NCBI RefSeq assembly: GCF_905163445.1
Contig: NC_053189.1
Span: 12,542,001-12,606,000, forward strand
Reading direction: 5' to 3'
DNA length: 64,000 nucleotides
From: Pararge aegeria
Lineage: Eukaryota; Arthropoda; Insecta; Lepidoptera; Nymphalidae
Notes under the pieces: model-generated
The model's database searches: none
Told to the model about the DNA's origin: nothing
The model's input: the letters and a program-made list of their open reading frames with translations, nothing else
Translations under genes and position numbers: made by a program
Part shown: in pieces, positions 55,930-64,000 of the stretch
Numbering within the stretch: position 1 is the stretch's first letter
Layout of the letters: each line of letters opens with the position of its first letter

Positions 55930-56640
55930 AGTAAAGGCGTTGTGAAGCGGCCGCGCCTCGTTAGACCGCGAGTGCCCCTCCACCTTGCGCCCGCGCACCC
56001 GTTTGTTCTAGCCTTCACGACATTTCCATTCCCGGTACGGAAAATACACATTTTAGGAGAGCCGCGGTAACATCGAGATAAACTTTATTGTGTGTTAATA
56101 CCTTACCATTTGTTACCTCGAATATGTATGCCTTACCTGCCGGAGTCGTTTGCCAATAGTGAATATCTACGTAGTCGCTATATCTGCGTATCTTTTGCGG
56201 ATATTTAAAATTAAAATATACGTCATACATTTTAATATAATGTTGCTTATTCCTGGTTTGATATATGAAATGTTGTTGAGAAAGCGCTACGCAAACACAA
56301 TCGCTTTCCATACAAGGCGCTGCACCAGTTCAGATAAATTGGAAGGGCTCGTGGGCGATGTGATTTGAATTGAATTAATTATGAGCTCGGGCATTCGCTC
56401 ACGAGCTCCTGCAGGAAATGCAAACGAGCGAAAAAATTACGTGGATATAGGATATTTTCGCCGCTATTCTATAGACATGCCTTATCTCGATACAGGGTTC
56501 AATAAACTGAGGGACGCGGCTGAATCGCGGGCGGCGAATTTATACGACACAATACGCATACAGGTGTCGTCGAGCTCAGCACCCCTTCAATAAGCCGACG
56601 ATGGGAACTAAATACGATACTGCGTGAACTAAACTAAGCT
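55930..56640. promoter_or_regulatory. GC-rich unique region, part of a cluster
   Basis: GAAGCGGCCGCGCCTCGTTA, CCACCTTGCGCCCGCGCACC at 55946-56000, and GGCTGAATCGCGGGCGGCGA near 56520. Frames at 56015-56311 (-) and 56381-56593 (+) are not recognised and lie in different strands. Possible enhancer or promoter cluster; an unrecognised exon cannot be excluded. Confidence 0.3.
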
Positions 56641-57420
56641 TAGAAAATATTTTTACTTTAACTCATCATGCTCCCGTCAGACTAGGTCATTAATTTTGAA
56701 CAAATCATTGTGAATCATGGCAGCAATCTAACGCGATACAATAAATATCCAATTATTTGTGAAAAATTCGTCGTTAACAAGATTCGATCAGCGAACAAAA
56801 CGTAGCGAGTCGTAAATCAGTGCTGAATATTTGCAGCGCGTTCGGAATATGAATTATTCTTCGTGATTGTTCTTGCGACCACGCCATGGTTCATACATGA
56901 CGCGCGAACTAGTTTTTCCGTGGGCTCACTGCCATCGTAAATAAGGGCGATTTCGTAAAAATGTCGAATTTCTGCTCCTTGCGCCGTTTCAGTTTTTGTT
57001 TTCAGTCGGCGAATTCCTTTTTTAATACGTTTATCATGTGATCGTTCTCGTTCTGTTTATAATTAACTTTATCGACAGTTACTCTGTTGACCAAAATTGG
57101 TCGTCCGGGGCGGCGCAGGTTCTTAGCGCCCGAGGTTCTCTTCGGGAGATAACCTGAATTTGTTTGGGCGAATTTTTCGAAACTGTTTTTTATCAATCGG
57201 TAGGCTGGCCGGTAATTGGCAGAGCGGGCGAGGCGGCCAGGCATAATTGACGGTGCTATCATTCTGAACTACTCCGTTCGGACATTCGGGGAAACTCTTA
57301 ATTGGTCCACCTTTGTTGACGTTCAATATCACCGCTCCGATAATAACGCTACAATTATTAACAGATCGTTGCCTTTAATTAGCACTGACTTGAAAGTTAT
57401 TACTCTCAATATTTGATTAA
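56641..57420. promoter_or_regulatory. GC-elevated unique region, part of a cluster
   Basis: GCGACCACGCCATGGTTCAT, GGTCGTCCGGGGCGGCGCAG, GCGGGCGAGGCGGCCAGGCA. Two minus frames (57002-57262, 57123-57332) overlap out of phase in the same GC-rich DNA. At most one could be coding, and neither has splice or family support. Confidence 0.28.
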
Positions 57421-58059
57421 GTGGAAGGTATGGTTAAAGGTTTTTCATTAGGTGTACTTTATTATGTCAACGTTTCAGTAATTACCTTTCTTGTTACTTT
57501 AGTACTTACCTACTTATATCTTATATGTATACATATATTTAAAGTTAGAGTCGAGATTCATTTTTAAGAATTCATGATTTTAATAATCACTGTGTATGTC
57601 CACTCCAGATATATTTTTTATAGAACTATATGCCAGTACTCCGGATAAACATTTATCCGGAAAATAAAAATCATAGATAACTATTTATTAATTATAGGAG
57701 CATATTAATAAATTACCCCCTTACTTAGACGAGTTACTTCGATTACTTTTTAAAGGAGAATTGTTAACAATTTCCACCAATAAGGTATTGTCAAGAGGTC
57801 CTTCTAAGTCTTAAGTCACTAGAAGAAGTAGATTTCTTATTGGTTTATAATTAAAGCGTCCTGAAGGTGACCGTCTATCCCTAAAGACAGATAAAAACTC
57901 AGCATTCGTTGAATACTAACGAAAGCAGCTTCACTGAATCTCTCTCCCGAAAAAGTTCCCGAGCGATACTTATCAAGTGTTTGAAATGACACAACCGGAT
58001 TCCATCCCTTTCGACATGTACTTTTTTCCGTACGGGAAATAAAACTGACGAATTTCTCA
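57421..58059. other. AT-rich spacer
   Basis: No feature seen. Confidence 0.4.
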
Positions 58060-58330
58060 ATAAAAGGGAGATGACCGGCGAGTTGTCACGTACTGGGGCC
58101 GGGGGCAGAGTGGGTATTTGGAGCGGTGCAGCAAAAACTATTCAGGGGCCATTATTATGGCATTTTTGTCGTCTGACAGGGCTGCGTGGTCGCGGCCATT
58201 ACGGCGCGGCGGAGGGGTGGTGCCGTGGAGGGGAAGGTATTCGCAGCCCCGCTGCCCCGCCACGGGCCCCTGCATCGCCCGCGCGCACCCGCCATCCATC
58301 TTCGATATGCACATAAAACGAACCGGACCT
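58060..58330. promoter_or_regulatory. Most GC-rich block of the window
   Basis: TACTGGGGCCGGGGGCAGAG, CGCGGCGGAGGGGTGGTGCC, GCCCCGCTGCCCCGCCACGG. Four overlapping frames are open here on both strands, the usual result of stop-codon scarcity in GC-rich DNA, so none is called. ATTATTATGGCATTTTTG inside it fits a posterior-Hox (TTTATGG-like) core loosely. CpG-rich promoter or conserved element is the likely reading. Confidence 0.35.
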
Positions 58331-59747
58331 GTAACGGCGGACCCACATTCCCACTGCTCTTAAATTTATTTATCTCTTTATTAATTCTCGACTTGAATTT
58401 TAATGTTTGTGAAATTCGTCTTTGAATATTTCGATTTAGCCACGACAAGTTTATTGAATGTTTATTCATGTTCAAGATAAGAACTTCATTAGATAATCGG
58501 ATATCTGCATTGTAAATAAGCTTTTAGTGAATGAATAAAAATGCAGTTACTGACGCCTGCAAAGGGTGCATTACCTATCTGGACGTTACAAGGTGTTAGG
58601 TGATATAAATCTAAAAGGCTCTAACATGTGCATTATAGACTATTTCGAAAGGAATTAATTATTTATTATTGATTATCGACTTATATGGAAATTTTAAACA
58701 GTATCATTTACCGTTAAGGTAAACTAATACCTAAAAAGCTATATGTTATGATGATAGTTATTTAGGTTACCACTACGACATTGTTGTAGCTACATAGTAA
58801 AGGTGTTATTTAGGCGTCACTCATTAAATTAAATAGAAATTCAAATGAGAATTCCTATATTGGCAGTAAACTGAGAAATATAGAAAAGAAAACACAATTA
58901 AAGTCAGCTGTTTACAATGGGAGTCAATAAAGCATGGAGAAGGCTTGCGTGGAATGATCCCTAACGAAGTGCACTGCCGATATCGGCGGACAGTGCCTTG
59001 AGGGACGGTTTAATTAATGTACAGCCGTCAAGTACGTATATACCTTTCTTTCATTTATTAGCTATATACTTTGTATGTACACGTTGATCAATATTTTTCT
59101 ATTGGTTTGTATTGTGTATCTCGATATGTATTCTAGATACCCATACAAAATAGAAATATGCTACAGCTGGCCACTTGCTGATGCTACAGCGCGTAGACTT
59201 CTCAATTGTCATTACTCGATTTGGTATCTTGGAACGAAAATACCTATCGCAATATATTTTTTTTAATTTAAAAGATTCAATTGACAAATTATATTGCTGT
59301 CAATGCTAAAACAAGGAGTAGGTATGCTAAACCACGGTTTCCTGTGATGGCTTAAACTGCGTCGGAACGAAACTAAATATTAAGTGACTACGTTAATACA
59401 AACTATTTTTAAGCGTTTTTATCATACTAGATATTGCAACACGTTTTTTTTTGTTACTTTAACAGTAACTAGGTACCTACCTACTTATAATGTGTGTTGT
59501 AAAATATATCTATTATATTTATTTTGAACGAAATATATTCATTTTAAATGTAGGTACAACCTAACCTAACATAACATTACCCGGGTGCATTACCAACGTA
59601 AGTACCCACCTATAATTACAATATATATCAGGAAGGTAATTACAAATAAAATCGGTTTAAAAAAAATATTCATTCATTAGGTAGAGACAATTCCACAATT
59701 TCTGTAACCGTTAACTATGCCATATCAGGAAAGTGAAACATTGTGAC
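58331..59747. other. AT-rich non-coding stretch
   Basis: Includes AACCTAACCTAAC (about 59560-59573), resembling two units of the insect telomere repeat; too short to be meaningful. Confidence 0.4.
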
Positions 59748-59769
59748 ACATAGGTCAATTGACCTATGT
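59748..59769. promoter_or_regulatory. 22-bp perfect palindrome with AGGTCA half-sites
   Basis: ACATAGGTCAATTGACCTATGT. AGGTCA (59752-59757) and TGACCT (59760-59765) form an inverted repeat with 2-base spacing (IR2). Nuclear receptors bind AGGTCA half-sites; ecdysone receptor prefers IR1, so binding here is only a possibility. Confidence 0.4.
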
Positions 59770-60049
59770 ACACATGGTACCACATGGACACATAAATATT
59801 TATTATATAATTAGGTAAGTATCTTATAATATTATGTGCTGTCCCTCATTAAAATTTCAGTGCGCTGTAGCATATCCAATAAATTTTTACCAATTTCATA
59901 CAGTTGCCAGTTTTTTGACAAGAAACACAGTAACGTACATTGCCGCTACATAACAAAACTATATACATTTAAAACTCTCGACTTTCAATATAGATTAATT
60001 ACCTACATTATTCTGCTTCACCATTTTGTGGTTGTCATAGTGAAACATA
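59770..60049. other. AT-rich spacer
   Basis: A 110-codon plus frame (59836-60168) runs into the following repeat and has no support as a gene. Confidence 0.35.
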
Positions 60050-60296
60050 TTCAACTAGCAAGGCCTTTCATTTTTTGGAAGCCATATAGTGGGAGTTGTG
60101 AAAATATATATCATCCGCCATTTTGTTTCGGCGAATATCTGGGCCCATTTTTATCAAATAGCAATTAGAATAGGTACCTACTCCAAACGAAGTCACCGAT
60201 TCAAACAAATCAATATCGGTTCATCACGGACCGACACACACGAACAGACAAGTGAAACTTATAACACCCCGACGTTTTAACGGGGGTTAAAAATAG
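60050..60296 (+). repeat. Dispersed repeat ending in GGGGGTTAAAAATAG
   Basis: CATCCGCCATTTTGTTTCGG, GAATATCTGGGCCCATTTTT, CAATATCGGTTCATCACGGA, CCGACACACACGAACAGACA, then ACTTATAACACCCCGACG. It is the longest copy of the family whose 3' ends lie at 1925 and 20266. Widespread in Lepidoptera from memory; class uncertain. Confidence 0.6.
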
Positions 60297-60529
60297 ATTT
60301 ACCTAAGGAGGTACCTATAAAGGTAATAGACAGAAGTAGACAGTACCAAATATAATTTTTCCGGGGTAGTTACGACTTAATACTCACTACTTTATGTATG
60401 CATAATATAAAGGATATAATTATACAAGCACGTTCATAAAATAATTACTTATGTATCGATATAGAAAATATATAAATTTATTTTTATAAATTGCTGCGCT
60501 ATAATTCATGCATTTATTTCTTGCTGTTT
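60297..60529. other. AT-rich spacer
   Basis: No feature seen. Confidence 0.4.
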
Positions 60530-60760
60530 CAATGAATTAGGGGCCAAGCTGGGGTCTCAAGGTGTTGGAATAATCGCCCGCATCGGTAATCGCAGCGTTG
60601 GTAGAATAAAAGACACCAAACCAGTCTCATGCAGGGCGCCGCTAGATGTAAGCGGAATTTGGATATCTCTCTATCTGGCAGTTGATATCTGTTGGTTGAT
60701 ATGATAATGAAGCAAATAAGTGATGCAGCGCCGTATGACTTCACAGAAACTTCTGTATAA
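60530..60760. repeat. GC-moderate segment, possibly decayed retroelement
   Basis: GGAATAATCGCCCGCATCGG, TAATCGCAGCGTTGGTAGAA, CTCATGCAGGGCGCCGCTAG. On the minus strand some frames resemble a broken coding segment, but no motif is diagnostic. Uncertain between a transposon relic and unique DNA. Confidence 0.25.
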
Positions 60761-61837
60761 ATTTACCAATTTAGAGTACCAATATTTTCCATAAGTCAAC
60801 GGAATATAGATGCCGATCCTATGTAAATGTCACGCTAATTTGCAACGAAAGTTATAAAGTAGAAGTTTTTCAACCTTTCAAACTGCCGTTAGTCTCCAAA
60901 ACGAAGAAATATGAATCGTCATGCATGCACGATCCGAACTCCGAACTGTAACCTTCGTAGCCGCCGTAACTCGCTACTACAATAACTAGATATGACATTT
61001 GTGTATCGGAGTTCAAACGTAAGCCATGCACTAACTTTCAAGATAGAGAACTTATATTGTATTGAGGAGCTGAGGTTCAAACAACAGAAACCATTACTAA
61101 ATCTATATGAAGTTCATTAAAGCGAAAAATAAATATGTAATTTCTTCACCTTATTTCTGACCCGTCGTTGCCCGCGTTCTTCGTCTAATTTTCTTTGTTA
61201 AAGTTTATATTGTCACTTTAGTGATAATATAACGAATGTTCATATAATCGTAAAAGCCCGTGAACCCGCGGCCGAGTAGCGTGGTGGGTGGCTCTGCAAC
61301 CCTATCCTTTAAGACAGGAGATCCAAGCCCAACTTTTAATGTAGGGTGTGTGTTTAGATGTGTTGTGCGAGTGGTATTTTTTCACATGATTATAAATAAT
61401 TTTGTTTATGTTTAATTTTATTTGACATACCAACTATATACTCGTATTTCAAAAAAGTGGGAAGTAAAAATTATACGGCCACGTTACACCGTTAGTATTA
61501 AAGTATTAAATATATATATACACTTAGTATTTAAGGACGCATTCTAGTCAGCAACATCCTGAAAATGAATCCGGTCACGTTACGCTCTTAATTCGGTTCC
61601 ATCCGGAATAAGCTCAAGAAGTCTTTGGTTGAAGCATGGTTTGTTTTTTTGCTCTAATACCTAAGCAAAAACCGATAACTTAATTCCGAGTCGCAATATG
61701 GCAGCATGCAATGTTAGATCTTTTAATTCTTTTCTCCTATGAATAAGAAAGTCGGTGATAATACTACATGCTATAGTGATGATCACTTCCTATAAAATCA
61801 ATATTTTATTACTTCACCATCAATCTCTACTTAACCC
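60761..61837. other. Non-coding stretch with one repeat trace
   Basis: At about 61163-61200, CCGTCGTTGCCCGCGTTCTT and CGTCTAATTTTCTTTG recall the start of the 3079-type repeats. No gene. Confidence 0.4.
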
Positions 61838-61940
61838 TTTCTCATTGTGGGAGGAGTCCACTACAGAGCACGGGCTCTGTGGTGGACTCCTCTAATGGGC
61901 GGCTAATATGTTGATATGATGATGATGATGATGATACAGG
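61838..61940 (+). mobile_element. SINE-A tail fragment containing a hairpin
   Basis: CTCATTGTGGGAGGAGTCCA, then GGGCGGCTAATATGTTGATA and (TGA)n. GAGGAGTCCACTACAGAG (61851-61868) and CTCTGTGGTGGACTCCTC (61875-61892) form an 18-bp stem with one mismatch, around CACGGG. The stem mixes SINE-A words from both orientations. Confidence 0.7.
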
Positions 61941-62118
61941 GCACAAGTCTCCTCTCAAAATGAGAAGGGGTTTGACTATCGTCCACCATGTTCCAAGACC
62001 ACCACCAAATTTTCGGATTAGTAGACTTCACACGCTTTTGAGAACATTATGACGACATACATTTGACGGCCGACTGGCGCAGTGAGCAGCGACCCTGCTT
62101 CCTGAGTTCTTTTTTAAA

Positions 62119-62545
62119 TCTACTAGCTGTTACCCGCGACTTCGTCTGCGTCTGATTTAGTTTTTTGATGTGGCATTCATTTTATTAATTCAGTATCGCT
62201 AAGCCTTAAATGAGTACTTCTGTCTCTATCTCCAACCACATTCAGATCTACACAAAGTTTGGGCAAAACTAAACGCATATTATAACCTCTATAGTACAAA
62301 AATAATTATTTAAATCGGTTATAATTTGTCGGAGTCATGGTGTAAAATCGTCAAACACTTTTATCCCCTCTCCCAAAGGAACCGAGCTTAATGTCGGGAT
62401 AAAAAGTATCCTATATTACTTCTAAAACTTCCAAGATAATGTGTACATAGGTTCATAAGGATCGGTTAAGTAGTTTTTGCGTGAAAGCGTAACAAACAAA
62501 CTTACATTGACATTTATAATATTAGTAGGGATAGGGATAGGGATA
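62119..62545 (+). repeat. Retroelement 3'-end repeat, copy 3, with (AGGGAT)n tail
   Basis: TACTAGCTGTTACCCGCGAC, TTCGTCTGCG, CTCTATCTCCAACCACATTC, AATCGGTTATAATTTGTCGG, CCAAAGGAACCGAGCTTAAT, and a tail AGTAGGGATAGGGATAGGG. It is the most complete copy of the three. Confidence 0.8.
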
Positions 62546-62650
62546 TCCCTGCAAAGTTTCTACGCAGCATCTTAAGTTCCGAAACTTTATTGCTTGGCAG
62601 CACGTCTTTGTTGGACAGATGGTATGCCATGCCTGAAACCTCCCCTCAGA

Positions 62651-62723
62651 TTCATCATCATCGTCATCATATCGATATACGTCCACTATTGGACATAGGT
62701 ATTTTGTTGGACTTAGGTTTTTT
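62651..62723 (-). pseudogene. RTE LINE extreme 3' end, antisense
   Basis: TTCATCATCATCGTCATCAT (the complement of the GAT tail), then ATACGTCCACTATTGGACAT, AGG: the complement of the codons for VQQWT and following, as in 6103-6268. It ends at the SINE-B target duplication, so this is probably the element whose insertion split SINE-B. Confidence 0.65.
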
Positions 62724-63045
62724 CCTGCTTCCTAGGCCGTGGGTTCGATTCCCACAACTGGAAAATGTTTGTGTGATAAACATGATTGTTTTTCAGTGGC
62801 TGGGTGTTTATCTTGGTACCCATAATACAAGATACGCTTACTTTGGGGCTAGATGGCGATGTGTGTATTGTCGTAGTATATTTATTTATTTATTATGGAA
62901 AACTCTGAGGCATGCAGGTTTCCTCGCGAACTTTTTATTCGCCGTTAAAGCAACATAGGTAAAGTTAATTTCATTCTACAAAATTGACTCGCCTCTACCT
63001 AAAAAAATAAGACCGAATTCCTAACCTTAGACGTACCACCGCTTA

Positions 63046-63904
63046 CAGATTTCACAACAAATTTATTGTGATTATATATTTTTAGATTTTGTATATTGAC
63101 TTACGAGACTACACGATATAATCTTTTTGATATAGGTATATTGAGACTGTGTATCGTGACGCAATCTCGAACATCTCACACCATGCGAGCTGCTACCTAT
63201 CACTATCCAGTTAGTGTAATTTGCAATTGCGCCTTTGCGTTAATTGATCCCACCGTGCTGTCGGTTACGATAATTGACAATAAATTGTAACGCACATTAA
63301 TCTGTACATCAAATTACCTCTTCCTAATGGCATATTGAGACCAATATTCCGTGGAATTATATCGCCAGCACATAAATTGACAGCATACAGGGCTTGTTCT
63401 ATGTAAAAAAAAAACTATACGAGTACGTTTACACACGCATAGGTAGGATTTAAGCCACGAATAATCAAATTAAAATCATGTGACTCCTATCACTTTATTA
63501 GGTACGCATCGCGTAGGGTAGGTACTATGCGCGTGTCTTTCTTCAATAGAGTTGTCATTAGTAAACACTTAGAATGTTTTGAATTAGTTTGCATGGAAAA
63601 ATAAATATGCTACTTTTAATTTAATATTTTTACGAGGTAATTTCTCATGAAATATACTTATGCAACAATTTTTAGTAATTCGGTTACGCTTTGTATTATT
63701 TTAGGAAATACCTACGTTAAATTTTATTTTCGGTCTCAATTTATTAATACCCATATTTGGGCGATATTCTTTTTTAAATTTTCTATGCGCTTATGCTTTT
63801 CTATCGTTACTGAAATATTAAAAATTCTAAGTTAATTATTTTAGTAGTCATGTTAAGTCTGTCTATTTGTAGTGATTCTGTACTGTATAGTAACCTGTAT
63901 AATA
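63046..63904. other. AT-rich non-coding stretch
   Basis: No supported feature. Frames at 63096 and 63647 are chance-like. Confidence 0.4.
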
Positions 63905-64000
63905 ACCTCGAGTCCACCAATCTGCACTGTGCCAGCGTGGTGAATAACGGTTCCCGTGCCCTATAGTGGGCTGGTAATGGGTCGATATGATGATTACTAT
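63905..64000 (+). mobile_element. SINE-A 3' fragment, runs to the window edge
   Basis: ACCTCGAGTCCACCAATCTG, CACTGTGCCAGCGTGGTGAA, CCGTGCCCTATAGTGGGCTG, GTAATGGGTCGATATGATGA. The 5' part is absent; the tail reaches the end of the sequence. Confidence 0.78.

Larger units (their letters stand above)
62052..62891 (+). mobile_element. SINE-B, split by retroelements
   Basis: The head at 62068-62103 (GGCCGACTGGCGCAGTGAGC) stops in CCTGCTTCCT. After 620 bases CCTGCTTCCT appears again (62724-62733), and the SINE continues AGGCCGTGGGTTCGATTCCC through the GTGTGTATTGTCGTAGTATA tail. The 10-base repeat is the target duplication of the inserted material. Confidence 0.85.
61941..63045 (-). mobile_element. 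SINE-A (minus) host of a nested insertion
   Basis: The left part, 61941-62051, contains GGGCACAAGTCTCCTCTCAA, CACGCTTTTGAGAACATTAT. The right part, from 62892, contains GGAAAACTCTGAGGCATGCA, GGTTTCCTCGCGAAC, TCGCCGTTAAAGCAACATAG, and a decayed head to about 63045. The word ATTATG stands on both sides (62046-62051, 62892-62897) of a SINE-B, the expected duplicated target. Confidence 0.8.

Noticed and set aside
58071..58475. Four overlapping frames of about 80-106 codons on both strands
   Set aside because: Stop codons are scarce in GC-rich DNA. Simultaneously open frames on both strands are not evidence for a gene.
59560..59575. AACCTAACCTAAC resembling the insect telomere repeat (also near 20738)
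   Set aside because: Only two units; such short runs occur often in lepidopteran DNA.
60530..60760. Possible reverse-transcriptase fragment
   Set aside because: Composition suggests a decayed coding element, but no RT motif or readable frame was found; left as an uncertain repeat.
62590..62958. 122-codon plus-strand frame
   Set aside because: It crosses the RTE tail, the SINE-B body and its AT tail; composed of transposon pieces.
1..64000. CRISPR arrays, operons or other prokaryotic systems
   Set aside because: No spaced identical repeats and no dense coding. The repeats and tRNA-derived SINEs are those of an insect nuclear genome.

Overview
This window looks like insect nuclear DNA, almost certainly from a butterfly or moth (Lepidoptera). 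It is AT-rich with isolated GC-rich patches. It carries short dispersed repeats typical of lepidopteran genomes: two tRNA-derived SINE families, fragments of an RTE-type LINE, and CAGTGGCGTGC-ended MITEs. The words GTAGGTAC and ACCTACCT recur throughout. The SINE called SINE-B here resembles, from memory, the Metulj-type SINEs of nymphalid butterflies; the species cannot be named from the sequence.

No complete protein-coding gene can be supported. The open frames are short, mostly AT-rich and scattered on both strands, as expected of intergenic or intronic DNA. Three segments look more exon-like than their surroundings: an open frame at 9751-10097 (+), a two-hydrophobic-segment frame ending in a GTAAGT donor at 16183-16442 (-), and a small GC-rich frame after a CAG acceptor at 21185-21310 (+). 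All three are tentative. A promoter-like block at 40.63-41.04 kb carries YY1-, E2F- and CCAAT-like motifs, followed by possible splice signals.

Layout. 0-7 kb: repeats (MITE, a (CA)31 microsatellite inside a repeat end, a retroelement 3' end, a recent 82-bp tandem duplication, an RTE C-terminus, SINE-B). 7-15 kb: mostly unique, with GC-rich blocks (one with a CTCF-like motif), a SINE-A and a duplicated GC-rich module near 14 kb. 15-24 kb: candidate exons, more repeats, a palindromic MITE and a SINE nested in a SINE. 24-36 kb: mostly unique AT-rich DNA with a diverged local duplication at 27.8-28.4 kb. 36-47 kb: GC-rich blocks, a promoter-like region, two acceptor/donor composite sites and SINEs. 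47-55 kb: RTE, MITE and retroelement fragments in quiet sequence. 55.9-58.4 kb: a cluster of GC-rich blocks. 58-64 kb: a nuclear-receptor-like palindrome and a multi-level nest of transposable elements at 61.8-63.05 kb.

The most informative results concern genome dynamics. A MITE family has perfect 8-bp target duplications at three copies, SINEs are interrupted by other elements with recognisable duplications, and two local duplications involve GC-rich, non-coding-looking modules. The GC-rich blocks are the best candidates for conserved regulatory DNA. All function calls rest on reading by eye; no database search was possible.
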